Source: Spirochaetaceae bacterium (lineage in GTDB: Bacteria; Spirochaetota; Spirochaetia; WTKD01). Taken from it: 64,000 nucleotides of DNA. Below the pieces are notes generated by a model. That model had not been told where the DNA came from. It searched no databases and saw only the letters and a list, made by a program, of their open reading frames with translations. The translations under genes were made by a program, and so were the position numbers. Positions 25,742-34,339 of the stretch are shown in pieces. Every line of letters starts with the position of its first letter. Within the stretch, counting starts at the first letter, position 1. Where the stretch lies: contig WTKD01000001.1 in the NCBI GenBank assembly GCA_011524535.1, positions 1 to 64,000 on the forward strand, written 5' to 3'.

Positions 25742-26559
25742 GCGGGCGGTAGAATTGTATCTAATTGCTGTGCTATCGTTATTATCCATTTTTCAGCAGA
25801 AGGAATTAATTCATATTCTATAATATCAGACAACAACAAGGTATCGAGTGAAGCATCGGAAAGAATATCCTGTAATTCTTGCAATCTAGTTTGTAATGCC
25901 GAAAAATCAATGGCCTCTAGCGAAAAATAGCGATGGGTACACAGGAGATATGTGCGGATAATTCCCTGCAACAGTTCACAAGTAGTAATCACATCAGAAA
26001 TAACAGGAGCGAGATCCCCAGACTGTATTTTCACTGGAATAGTCTCCATGTGTTTCAATAAATGTTCTAGGGTTTTGAGAAAACCACGGCAGGCTTCAAG
26101 AGGATCTTCTAGATGTTTTAAATTATGCTCTATTTTTTTTGTTAATGCCTCAATTGCAGGTACATTTGCTTTGTTATGGAGAATATCCATTATTATCTGG
26201 GTGTCTTCTTCCGTAAGCATTGATGATGCGATGGGAAGTATATCCTGTTCAGAGAGTTTGAGGTCCTTGTTTGTTGTTCCTTCGCGGTCCTTGCACACCA
26301 TGATTATTTCAAGCAAGAATTCGAGTTTTGCATAATATAATTCATGGATATGTGCTGTGAAAATGCGTAGTTCTTTTACAGTATTTAGCAGGGGAGGATC
26401 CTGAGTATCCAAAGATACGGGGACATTATCTGCAGTGACATTTTTTATGTACGAATAAAAGTTCTTGATTTGATCATTAACCGCATGTAATACATCAGAA
26501 ACATTCTCCTCATCCTCTAATGTATAAGACATTTTTTTTTCATCGATATACAAGGTCAT
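25738..26559 (-). CDS. hypothetical helical protein in the fliD operon
   Basis: Not recognised. The 273-residue product has no signal peptide or membrane segment and is predicted to be mostly helical and acidic (repeated Leu/Glu/Ile heptad-like stretches such as LTKKIEHNLKHLEDPL). It lies 11 bp after fliD and overlaps tsaE by 4 bp, so it is co-expressed with flagellar and tRNA-modification genes. A role as a flagellar chaperone or accessory factor is possible from its position only. Confidence 0.65.
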   Translation of the reverse strand: MTLYIDEKKMSYTLEDEENVSDVLHAVNDQIKNFYSYIKNVTADNVPVSLDTQDPPLLNTVKELRIFTAHIHELYYAKLEFLLEIIMVCKDREGTTNKDLKLSEQDILPIASSMLTEEDTQIIMDILHNKANVPAIEALTKKIEHNLKHLEDPLEACRGFLKTLEHLLKHMETIPVKIQSGDLAPVISDVITTCELLQGIIRTYLLCTHRYFSLEAIDFSALQTRLQELQDILSDASLDTLLLSDIIEYELIPSAEKWIITIAQQLDTILPPA

Positions 26560-26570
26560 CGTGGCGGTCT

Positions 26571-28325
26571 TTATTGCCCTTGTCCAAGAAATCCATTGAG
26601 GGCATTCGTGTTATTTTGTAGAGATTGCACCTGACGTTCCATTACGGCAAATTGTCGACGCAATTCAGCTTCTCTCGATTCCAGTCTATCAGAATATCGA
26701 TCTATTTGTGTATCAGATTCCCGGATTTGATTTGTAATACGTTGGGTGCGTGTGTCAATTACACCTCCATTTTGTGTGTATTGCCTTATTGCATTTGATA
26801 AACGATATGCAAACCCAGTATCAATAATTTGATCTCCATCGGAATCATTACCAAATAATTTTGAGACCCCGACGAATGATTCGGATAATGCTGAATCTAA
26901 TGCTTCCTCGTTTATTTCTAAATATCCTCGAAGCGAGTTGGTACGTATTGCCCCTAAGGACTGTTGATTGGTGGAAATACCTATTTCACTCAAAAATGTA
27001 AAAGCTTCGCGATTGGGTACATTTTCCGAAGTGGAACGGACCAATTCCGAGCGTAGTCGGGTCAAAACAGTATCACCTCGTAACGATCCCAGTTCCTCTA
27101 GGGCTTCATCTCGTTCAGAGTCTGTGTTAAATGAGACTTCGTCGACTATCGCTGGATCATCCCGCGAGAGCAAATTTATTCGTTGCATCGCGACGTTATA
27201 ATTTCCTACGAGTCGCACTATTTCTTGCTTGGTATATTCATTATCAGGATTGACGGTAAGCTCAACGGGAGTATCGCTTGCAGATTGGATCGAAAGACTG
27301 ATTCCAGGGAGTATCTCATCGAGTTCATTGGTAGAACGCTCGATGCGTATCCCTTCCACCGATATAACCGAATTTTGGGCACGACTCACTGGATTCAAGG
27401 GTACTGGTTGTGATTTGGTAAAACCTGAAATAGTTGCTTCTATCTGTGAGTCGGAATTATTGAGAAGGGTGAGTTTTGCAATATCGATGGTATCTCTACT
27501 GACATTGATTTCTGTTCCACGTTCTGTGAATACATTGCCCTGTGAGTCTTCCACCTGTAATTCTATTTCTTGGTTGCTCTGTATACGGATGCTATGAGCA
27601 GCACTCTTTGCAAAGAATTGAATACTTTCTTGTGCATTGAGGGCTGTAGAGGGAGTGTCATTTGCCATGAGAAAAGCATCTTCATGAGAAAGTAGCTCCT
27701 GAGAGGGGGCTCCTAGCACTCCAAGGGTCTCTGCCATCTCTTTCGCTGCTCCATGAAATTCCAGAGCATTTTCCGCCCCGGTTCTTCTCGAAGCAAGTAA
27801 TAAGACAGACTGGGTGTTATTCACTTGTATGACTGACGCTGTCAATATTCTATTGCCGCTGAGTGTTATGCTTTCAGCAAAATCTGCCAAAGAACCACCA
27901 GAAAAGGGGATTTCTAGATCCGTTTCCCCAACGGAGAATCGATAAGACCCTTCTGAAATATCCAGATTGGATGCCACCGGAGAAGAGGCAAATCTGTCAG
28001 ACGTTGCTTTTTGCTCTACGGTTACACTATATGTTCCGAGTAGGCTATTGTTTGTTCCGTTAGCGGTTAATACCCTACTATTGCTTGATTCTACAACCCG
28101 GGCTGAAAAAGGGTTATTGAATTGATACATAGATTGAGAACTTTCCAATAATGAGGAAAGTGTACGCTTGACGCTTGCCCAAAGGTTGTTTTCATCCTGC
28201 AAATCGCTTCGTTCTTCTTCCAAGCGTGTAAGAGGAATACGCTCGAGCTCCATGATGCGTTCTATCTGTTTATTTGAATCAAATCCGCCTCCGGAACTTA
28301 CCGAAGGAATATATATATCTGCCAT
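26571..28325 (-). CDS. fliD: flagellar filament cap protein FliD
   Basis: Caps the growing filament and promotes flagellin folding. N-terminal DIYIPSVSSGGGFDSNKQIE and MELERIPLTRLEEERSDLQD match the FliD_N region; the C-terminal FliD_C region has GFAYRLSNAIRQYTQNGGVI then QIDRYSDRLESREAELRRQF, forming the end coiled coil. The 584 residues are normal. Flanked by flaG (7 bp upstream) and an unknown gene downstream. Confidence 0.94.
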   Translation of the reverse strand: MADIYIPSVSSGGGFDSNKQIERIMELERIPLTRLEEERSDLQDENNLWASVKRTLSSLLESSQSMYQFNNPFSARVVESSNSRVLTANGTNNSLLGTYSVTVEQKATSDRFASSPVASNLDISEGSYRFSVGETDLEIPFSGGSLADFAESITLSGNRILTASVIQVNNTQSVLLLASRRTGAENALEFHGAAKEMAETLGVLGAPSQELLSHEDAFLMANDTPSTALNAQESIQFFAKSAAHSIRIQSNQEIELQVEDSQGNVFTERGTEINVSRDTIDIAKLTLLNNSDSQIEATISGFTKSQPVPLNPVSRAQNSVISVEGIRIERSTNELDEILPGISLSIQSASDTPVELTVNPDNEYTKQEIVRLVGNYNVAMQRINLLSRDDPAIVDEVSFNTDSERDEALEELGSLRGDTVLTRLRSELVRSTSENVPNREAFTFLSEIGISTNQQSLGAIRTNSLRGYLEINEEALDSALSESFVGVSKLFGNDSDGDQIIDTGFAYRLSNAIRQYTQNGGVIDTRTQRITNQIRESDTQIDRYSDRLESREAELRRQFAVMERQVQSLQNNTNALNGFLGQGQ

Positions 28326-28332
28326 TTTTTCT

Positions 28333-28668
28333 TCAGATCAAATCATCAACTATCACGCCTAGGGCTGCATGGATACGAAGAAGCATCTGCTGCACCAATT
28401 CGGACGGGATCTCCTTGATAACCCTTTCGGTGTTACTATTTACAACTTTAACAATAACTTTATTGAGGTCATCACTGAGATAGAAACGAAGGTCCTTTTC
28501 GTAGACGTTGACGAGATTCTGAAGTTTTTTTACTGAAGCGTTTAATTGATGTGATTTTGTGAAAGAATTGCCCACCTCTCTACTTGGGTGCACGGTAGTA
28601 ATCGTATGTTCATTTGAATGGACTCCTGAGTGCAATATGTCTGTAACTACATGTCGTATATCTATCAT
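28333..28668 (-). CDS. flaG: FlaG family flagellar protein
   Basis: FlaG affects filament length in other bacteria and is commonly encoded next to fliD, as here. The last ~65 residues hold the FlaG core: DLRFYLSDDLNKVIVKVVNS then RVIKEIPSELVQQM. The 111-residue length fits. The ATG at 28668 has no Shine-Dalgarno site and lies just 8 nt past the T-run of the flaB terminator, so its expression may depend on a promoter inside the flaB 3' end or on read-through. Confidence 0.88.
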   Translation of the reverse strand: MIDIRHVVTDILHSGVHSNEHTITTVHPSREVGNSFTKSHQLNASVKKLQNLVNVYEKDLRFYLSDDLNKVIVKVVNSNTERVIKEIPSELVQQMLLRIHAALGVIVDDLI

Positions 28669-28675
28669 AACACAT

Positions 28676-28705
28676 AAAAAAGTGACAGAAGCGCGATTCT
28701 GTCAC
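28676..28705 (-). terminator. strong rho-independent terminator of flaB
   Basis: GTGACAGAA (28682-28690) pairs perfectly with TTCTGTCAC (28697-28705) around a 6-nt loop. On the minus strand six T follow (28681-28676). It separates the abundant flaB transcript from flaG-fliD. Confidence 0.85.
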
Positions 28706-28733
28706 AAGAGATTTGGATTATCTCAATTGCCCC

Positions 28734-29573
28734 CTAACCCAACAATTGCAAGACAATGTCAGGTTGTGTATTCGCTTGTGCTAGCATTGCGGTAGTGGCT
28801 TGCGTGAGAATCTGATTTTTTACATATTCAGATAGCTCCTCAACCATATTTACGTCTCGTATGTACGACTCAGCAGCCTGCATGTTCTCAGCTGCTATCG
28901 CGATACTTCGCTGAGCAACTTCAAAACGATTCTGGTAGGCTCCGAGATCCGCCCGTTGTTTAATGACTATGTCTAACGCGTTATCCACCATGCCAATGGT
29001 TTCATTGGCTGCGACCACGGTAGAAATTGAAGCTCTAGAGGTCTCGCTAATGAGCCCCAATCCTTCCGCAGACATATTACCGATGAAAACTTGTACATTT
29101 TGGTTTTGATTTGCTCCAATATGAAACTGCATAACATTCTCTGTTCCACTGGCAAATCTTCCAGTTAGCATATTCAAACGGTTGTATTCCGCTTGTGAAG
29201 AAATTCTGCTTATTTCATCTACTAACATCGAAACTTCTACTTGAATTTGGGCACGATCGCTAACGGAATATATCCCATTCGCTGATTGTACCGCTAATTC
29301 GCGTATTCGCTGGAGAGAATCTTGTGTACCTTGCAGATAGGACTCCGTAGTTTGAATAAAAGAAATCGCACTTTGGATATTTCTATCGGCTTGTTTTAAT
29401 CCTCTGACCTGTGTTTGAAGTTTTTCTGCTAATGCCAGACCACTCGAGTCATCTCCCGCATTATTGATGCGGAGACCAGAGCTCAGACGTTCTATGCCCT
29501 GAGCACCTTTTTTTTGGTGAAAACGTAAAACCCTACTAGCAAATGCCGCACTCGCATTGTGATTAATAATCAT
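28734..29573 (-). CDS. flaB: flagellin FlaB (periplasmic filament core)
   Basis: The start at 29573 is set by the strong AGGAGG site; a longer open frame to 29624 adds residues unlike flagellin. The 279-residue product begins [20 protein letters not shown] and continues with [20 protein letters not shown]; the C-terminal D0 domain has [18 protein letters not shown] and ends [14 protein letters not shown]. It lacks a variable D2/D3 region, as usual for spirochaetal FlaB. It differs from its neighbour at 29712 by a longer N-terminal loop ([11 protein letters not shown]). The GGA-rich start region is a possible CsrA target. It ends at a strong terminator. Confidence 0.95.
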   Translation of the reverse strand: MIINHNASAAFASRVLRFHQKKGAQGIERLSSGLRINNAGDDSSGLALAEKLQTQVRGLKQADRNIQSAISFIQTTESYLQGTQDSLQRIRELAVQSANGIYSVSDRAQIQVEVSMLVDEISRISSQAEYNRLNMLTGRFASGTENVMQFHIGANQNQNVQVFIGNMSAEGLGLISETSRASISTVVAANETIGMVDNALDIVIKQRADLGAYQNRFEVAQRSIAIAAENMQAAESYIRDVNMVEELSEYVKNQILTQATTAMLAQANTQPDIVLQLLG

Positions 29574-29711
29574 AATGACCTCCTTTACGCTGTCTTTCGT
29601 GGATAATAAAGTACGCGCCTTCATATCCGCGGTAGGGGATACCCGTGCGTTGGAGTATCACCACAGCGGTCAATAGATTTATTTTTAACTATCCATTTTG
29701 CACACTATTTC

Positions 29712-30569
29712 TTACTGAAGTAGTGACAAAACCGACTGACTCTTTATGTTCGCCTGGGCCAACATAGCGGTGCTTGCCTGCATCAGAATTTGATTCTTGG
29801 TATATTCTGATACACCTTGTGCATAATCAAGATCGCGTATACGAGATTCGGCAGCTTGTAAATTTTCTGCCCCGAGGTCTGTTCCTTTAACCGCCATTTC
29901 TAGCCTATTTTGATAAGCTCCCAGATCAGCACGTTGCTTGTTCACGACCTTTAGAGCTTGATCAACGATACCTATGGCGGTGTTTGCTCCATCTGGCGTT
30001 GATAACGAGATAAAATTTCCATCGTTAAAACGAACCCCAAGGGCAGTGGCACTCATTGTGCCAATATAGGCTCGCTCTCTCTGATCCATGTTGGCTCCAA
30101 TATGAAACCACATACTCGCTACAACTACGTTGGTGCCGGTGTCTCTGGCAAATCTACCCGTGATCACATTCATTCCATTGTATTGAGCCTGCGATGCAAC
30201 ACGGTCAATCTCATCAACAAGTTGTGAAATCTCCACTTGGATTTGCATTCTATCCTCGGCGGTGTAAATACCGTTTGCCGCTTGAATTGAAAGCTCACGA
30301 ATTCTTTGCAAGGTTTCGGTTGTTCCCTGCAAATATCCCTCTACCGTTTGAATAAAGGCAATACCATCGGAAGCATTACGCGATGCAGCTCGCAAGCCAC
30401 GAATTTGCGCTCTCATTTTTTCTGAGACAGCTAGACCAGATGCATCATCTGATGCGCGGGTAATACGTAATCCAGATGACAACTTTTCTATACTTCGTGA
30501 GACATTCGTATCGTTGATACCGTTCTGTCTTTGTGCGAACATAGCACTTAGATTGTGATTAATAATCAT
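29712..30569 (-). CDS. flaB: flagellin FlaB (periplasmic filament core)
   Basis: Second FlaB, 285 residues, starting [20 protein letters not shown] with [20 protein letters not shown] and ending [13 protein letters not shown]. Signature D0/D1 motifs ([38 protein letters not shown]) are intact and there is no D2/D3 domain. AGGAGG precedes the ATG. A sigma-28-like promoter lies ~110-140 bp upstream, leaving a ~100-nt leader. No clear terminator separates it from the next flaB, so partial co-transcription is possible. Confidence 0.95.
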   Translation of the reverse strand: MIINHNLSAMFAQRQNGINDTNVSRSIEKLSSGLRITRASDDASGLAVSEKMRAQIRGLRAASRNASDGIAFIQTVEGYLQGTTETLQRIRELSIQAANGIYTAEDRMQIQVEISQLVDEIDRVASQAQYNGMNVITGRFARDTGTNVVVASMWFHIGANMDQRERAYIGTMSATALGVRFNDGNFISLSTPDGANTAIGIVDQALKVVNKQRADLGAYQNRLEMAVKGTDLGAENLQAAESRIRDLDYAQGVSEYTKNQILMQASTAMLAQANIKSQSVLSLLQ

Positions 30570-31025
30570 ATATCCTCCTTGAAAAAATTTAATAGCGTCC
30601 GTGCCAAAAAAATACTAATGCCATTTCAGTATCCACCGAAGCTATGATCAGGGAGACTTTGCTGCCCCAACCTATACAAGAATTTCGGTTTTGACAGAAA
30701 TAAACTTTATGCTAGCGCCTTAAAGGGTAGGGAAATCCGCAATATTCAGCAATGAATAAAAACGCTATGTGAATTGTTGTGTAGTAATGCTTGCTTCTTC
30801 GAATCAAACAATACATATATAAAAAATGAGTCAACAGAACTTTCTTAATGTATTTGGAAGTTTTTTGTAGATGTAAACGCCGCGTCTTTAACAGTACATT
30901 ATCTTATTGCCTGAAATGCTTCTGGCGTTGTAGGGGCTCAAGTTTACAGTTTTCTTGCTTCGATATTTTTCTTTCACTAGTATTACTGTTTGATAATTAT
31001 TTTTTTCGTATTCGCCGTAGGAATA
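30570..31025. other. flaB upstream region without genes
   Basis: Beyond the flaB leader and a sigma-28-like promoter at 30681-30709 the 456 bp contain no convincing gene. The plus-strand open frame at 30848-31228 overlaps the antisense gene at 31026 and has no ribosome binding site. Confidence 0.5.
30681..30709 (-). promoter_or_regulatory. sigma-28-like flagellin promoter
   Basis: On the minus strand TAAAG (30709-30705) is followed after about 16 bases by ACCGAAAT (near 30688-30681), resembling the FliA consensus TAAA-N15-GCCGATAA. It would give a transcript start near 30673 and a leader of ~100 nt before flaB at 30569. Match is imperfect. Confidence 0.5.
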
Positions 31026-31319
31026 CTAGAGAGCTTTCGATATTTTTAGCAGCATCGAATCTGCCATATTGGTGGCTAGATCGAGCTTTTTGGAAAGTTC
31101 TTGGTACGATTGTTCTATTTGAGTGTATTTGTCAGCGAGTTGGTATAAAGCAATTATCGATTTTTGAAGGAGAACTTTTGGATCTACAGGCAGAGGGGAG
31201 CCATCCTTTCCTTCCGACAACACATTAGACACAAGATTTCTCACTTTTTCAAAATATTCACTGTCCACATCGGTGTCTATCTCAAAAAGAGTGTTTAGGT
31301 GTTTTATGGCCTTACGCAA
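31026..31319 (-). CDS. small coiled-coil hypothetical protein
   Basis: Not recognised. The 97-residue product is helical and charged, with a heptad-rich C-terminal half (YQLADKYTQIEQSYQELSKK). It starts at TTG, without a ribosome binding site, 5 nt after the stop of the upstream coiled-coil gene, which suggests translational coupling. Together they form the tail of the infC-rpmI-rplT strand. Confidence 0.6.
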   Translation of the reverse strand: MRKAIKHLNTLFEIDTDVDSEYFEKVRNLVSNVLSEGKDGSPLPVDPKVLLQKSIIALYQLADKYTQIEQSYQELSKKLDLATNMADSMLLKISKAL

Positions 31320-31324
31320 TGGTT

Positions 31325-32275
31325 TTACCGAGAAGAACCTGGAAAATCAAACAAAGAAAAATTGTTCTGAGTATTCTCGTCTTTTTTGGGTGCATTTTCA
31401 GAATTTGAAACGTTTGGCTTATTGTCAAAACTAGCACTCCAGAGAGGTGAATACTGGGAATCTGAACCATTTTCTGCTAGAGGTTCGCTCCTTGTATCGA
31501 AGTCGAGAGCAACAGCATCAACCACCACCGTTAATTCCGTTTTTTTGGCTTCGCTGCCATTTTCCGCATCTATCTGTGTAGAAGCGTTCGAGTTTATCAA
31601 TTGCTTTTCTTCGAGAGCTTCGGCCACTGTTTCAATGTTGGTTTCGAGTTCTTCTGAATCTGGTTCGCTGGATTCATGTACGTCACTGGATTGAGTTGCA
31701 TCACCCTCATCGCCGGATGGTTTGACATAATCGTCTATGAATGAGGTCGTTTCCTCTTTCAATGCAAGGGTTTCGTCTTGTTTTGGAGATTCATCAGCCG
31801 ATGAGTCTGTTTCTTTATTGGAAAAATCAAAAAAGTCATCGTTAGGTGATTGAAATTCTATTTCCGGATCATTTACCTTCAAGGCTTCACTCAAAGAGGT
31901 AGCAGAATCTGTATTAGATTGAGTTTCTGTTGAAGAAAAGTTTTCTGATTTAGGCGTTGTTGTATCTATTTCAGAAAAGGAATCTTTTTTGTTCGATTTT
32001 TTTTCAAAATACTCAGAGGCTCTTTGTATTTCTTTATCTAGTCTTTTCAATGCTGCATCAGAGTTTGACAGTACCTTTTCAACTTCCTCGGCATTGGTTC
32101 CAAATGAAGCTATTTTCTTTTTGAGCTCACCAATGTTGTCCGTTTGGCTGGTTGCCTGCAAGCTAAGAGATTCATTTTTGCTACGTAATCGAGCATTCTC
32201 TTCACGCAAGTCCGCGATGCACACTATGGCCTCATCGATTTTTTTGTTTATTTCAACTAATTTTTGTACATCCAT
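31325..32275 (-). CDS. acidic coiled-coil hypothetical protein
   Basis: Not recognised. GGGGAG lies before the ATG at 32275. Residues ~1-95 form a coiled coil with leucine-type heptads (NKKIDEAIVCIADLREENAR, DAALKRLDKEIQRASEYF); the remaining ~220 residues are a low-complexity acidic Ser/Glu/Asp-rich tail, probably disordered. The N-terminal part recalls ZapB-like division coiled coils, but I would not assign that. It lies 59 bp downstream of rplT and is coupled to the small gene at 31026. Confidence 0.65.
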   Translation of the reverse strand: MDVQKLVEINKKIDEAIVCIADLREENARLRSKNESLSLQATSQTDNIGELKKKIASFGTNAEEVEKVLSNSDAALKRLDKEIQRASEYFEKKSNKKDSFSEIDTTTPKSENFSSTETQSNTDSATSLSEALKVNDPEIEFQSPNDDFFDFSNKETDSSADESPKQDETLALKEETTSFIDDYVKPSGDEGDATQSSDVHESSEPDSEELETNIETVAEALEEKQLINSNASTQIDAENGSEAKKTELTVVVDAVALDFDTRSEPLAENGSDSQYSPLWSASFDNKPNVSNSENAPKKDENTQNNFSLFDFPGSSR

Positions 32276-32334
32276 TAATCTCCCCTTTAACTATATGCAC
32301 AAAGTACAAGAATTGGTTTGATCTTCTTAACTGG

Positions 32335-32682
32335 TTAGGATCGAACCTTATTTAGTAATTCAACAAACAGATTGGGTTCATTTACAACCATGTAAGCCAA
32401 TGTTTTCCTGTTCAATTGAATATCGTTTTGCGACAAAAGAGCAATAAATTCAGAATATCTGAGTCCATGTTCTCTGCAGGCTGCAGAAATTCTTTGTATC
32501 CAGATACTTCGAAAAAAGCGTTTTCTTTGTCTTCGATCACGGTAGGCATAGACGAGAGATCTTCTTGCGGCGTCTTTTGCCGATCTGTACAGATTACCCG
32601 CACGACCCCGGAAGCCCTTTGTGATTTTGTGTATTTTCTTTCTTTTGTTTTTTCTACTAGGACCATTTATTGATCTAGGCAT
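32335..32682 (-). CDS. rplT: 50S ribosomal protein L20
   Basis: Large-subunit assembly protein binding 23S rRNA. The 115 residues begin PRSINGPSRKNKRKKIHKIT and contain GFRGRAGNLYRSAKDA and LWIQRIS-type helices (SIWIQRISAACREHGLRYSE), typical of L20. Third gene of the infC-rpmI-rplT operon, 8 bp after rpmI. L20 often represses its own operon; no leader structure could be judged here. Confidence 0.97.
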   Translation of the reverse strand: MPRSINGPSRKNKRKKIHKITKGFRGRAGNLYRSAKDAARRSLVYAYRDRRQRKRFFRSIWIQRISAACREHGLRYSEFIALLSQNDIQLNRKTLAYMVVNEPNLFVELLNKVRS

Positions 32683-32690
32683 AATATCTC

Positions 32691-32888
32691 CTACCCATTT
32701 GGAAGCATTCTTTGAACACGTTTGGTTTCTGCTGAACTGAGTATGCCGGCCATTCTAAGATGTCTTTTCCTCTTTGTACTTTTTTTGAGGAGTATGTGGC
32801 GAAGTCCTTGCTTCTTGTACACAACTTTTTTGTTGGCGGTGAAACTAAACCGTTTTGCAGCGCTGCTTCTAGTCTTTATTTTCGGCAT
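32691..32888 (-). CDS. rpmI: 50S ribosomal protein L35
   Basis: Basic 65-residue protein starting MPKIKTRSSAAKRFSFTANK with HILLKKSTKRKRHLRMAG, the L35 signature. Its start lies inside the end of infC (20-bp overlap, different frame), so translation of the two is coupled. Confidence 0.97.
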   Translation of the reverse strand: MPKIKTRSSAAKRFSFTANKKVVYKKQGLRHILLKKSTKRKRHLRMAGILSSAETKRVQRMLPNG

Positions 32889-33420
32889 TCTCGGTAATCC
32901 TTGTGGCTTTCTTTTCGGGAGAAAGAAGCATGGTCATCATGCGCCCCTCCATTGAAGGCTCTTTTTCAATTTTAACAGGAATCGAAAGAATTTCAAGCAC
33001 TTTTTTTAGAACTTGCGTACCCAACTCGGGATGAATAAACTCTCTTCCACGAAAACGGATACTAACCTTTACTTTATTCCCTTCACTAAGAAAAGACTGA
33101 ACTGCCTTGGTCTTAAAGGTAAGATCATGTATGCTGATTTTTGGTTGCATACGGACTTCTTTTAATTTTGAAGACTTAGAGTTTTTTTTGAGTCCACGCA
33201 TGCGTTTGTTTGCATCGAATACGTATTTTCCATAGTCTAGTATTTTGCATACAGGTGGACGTGCAAGAGGAGCAACCTCTACAAGATCAAGCGATTTACT
33301 TACCGCCATTTTCAGGGCTTCTTCGGTTTTTATCACTCCTAATTGGGCTCCCGATTCGTCGATGAGTCGAATCTCTGGGACGCGAATGCGGTTATTTGTT
33401 CGTGGCTTCTGTGAGGGCAC
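32869..33420 (-). CDS. infC: translation initiation factor IF-3
   Basis: Prevents premature subunit joining and checks the start codon on the 30S subunit. The 183-residue protein has the N-domain NNRIRVPEIRLIDESGAQLG and the C-domain QPKISIHDLTFKTKAVQSFL, KVSIRFRGREF. It starts with GTG preceded by AAGGA; the rare AUU-type start known from many infC genes is not used, as an in-frame stop lies just upstream. It heads the infC-rpmI-rplT operon. Confidence 0.96.
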   Translation of the reverse strand: MPSQKPRTNNRIRVPEIRLIDESGAQLGVIKTEEALKMAVSKSLDLVEVAPLARPPVCKILDYGKYVFDANKRMRGLKKNSKSSKLKEVRMQPKISIHDLTFKTKAVQSFLSEGNKVKVSIRFRGREFIHPELGTQVLKKVLEILSIPVKIEKEPSMEGRMMTMLLSPEKKATRITENAENKD

Positions 33421-33520
33421 TAATTAATCCTTCATACATAGCCTCCAGTATATGTCTCAACAGATCAAAATGCAAGACTAGAAATCTGACCGTCAAGGTG
33501 CTACACTTCCATAGCTTATC

Positions 33521-34339
33521 ATGCGCATCATATTACTTTTTATTGCACCTTTGGTTCTTTTATTTGTTTGTTTGTACGATAGAGATAGAGTATGGGAGAA
33601 ACGATCTGCCCTGTCCTATTTCTTTATAGCACAGATGTTGCCGATTGGTATTCTTTTGCCCGTCGTTGTTGCAGCGCTAATTCCGACCAATCAGATCGGC
33701 ATCATAGGAGGGATGCTAGTACTGATTCGGGAAGTCATTGTTCCGGCTGGTACCATATATATTTGTGTTGTTAGGTCTATGAACATGTGGAATCCTTATA
33801 CGCAAGAGAATAAAAAAGAAAATCACGAGAAACTATTTCTTCATCTGCTCTATTTATTTTTGAGTGTCTATAATATTGGTCGATTCTTCGTAGCGCCCCA
33901 GCATGAGCAAGTTGGTTTTTCAGCTGTGGTATCACCAATATACTCTTTGTTTTTGCCGATTATATGCATGGTATTACTCGAAGCTATTGGATTTCTTGCA
34001 AATCGTGGAAAGCTGTATCTATATGGACACCTAAAAAAAGACGAAGTGAACAACCAAAAAACCGGAAAAGCATCCATTTTTTCTCGAAATATACTACTGA
34101 AACTTAGAAAATCAACGTTTTTTGAAAAAAATATCCGGGCGAATTCTCTGGATTATTTCATATTTATTCTTGTGCATTGTATATTTGTAATGACAACATC
34201 ACAAATATTTCATGGATATTCCTATGGACTATTTACTTTTCTCGGTCTTGGATACCTAGTTGCTGTGTATCTGTTTTGGCGAATAAGGGTGTTGTCCCAT
34301 ACGGTATTTTTGCTCACTGGCTCGGGACTTAGAGGATGA
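33521..34339 (+). CDS. polytopic membrane protein of unknown function
   Basis: Not recognised. The 272-residue protein has roughly seven hydrophobic segments (e.g. residues ~1-18, 30-50, 60-80, 105-120, 140-160, 220-240, 245-262) with a basic loop near residues 180-215. The stop overlaps the start of the next lipoprotein gene by 4 bp (ATGA), and two flaA genes follow, suggesting one transcription unit. It starts in the gap divergent from infC. Confidence 0.65.
   Translation: MRIILLFIAPLVLLFVCLYDRDRVWEKRSALSYFFIAQMLPIGILLPVVVAALIPTNQIGIIGGMLVLIREVIVPAGTIYICVVRSMNMWNPYTQENKKENHEKLFLHLLYLFLSVYNIGRFFVAPQHEQVGFSAVVSPIYSLFLPIICMVLLEAIGFLANRGKLYLYGHLKKDEVNNQKTGKASIFSRNILLKLRKSTFFEKNIRANSLDYFIFILVHCIFVMTTSQIFHGYSYGLFTFLGLGYLVAVYLFWRIRVLSHTVFLLTGSGLRG

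Noticed and set aside
29661-29700. sigma-28 promoter for the second flaB
   Set aside because: A TAAA followed by ACCGCTGT was seen on the minus strand, but the spacer (about 13) and the -10 match are too poor to annotate.
30848-31228. 126-residue plus-strand frame
   Set aside because: No ribosome binding site; it is antisense to the coupled coiled-coil gene at 31026-31319, which fits the operon.
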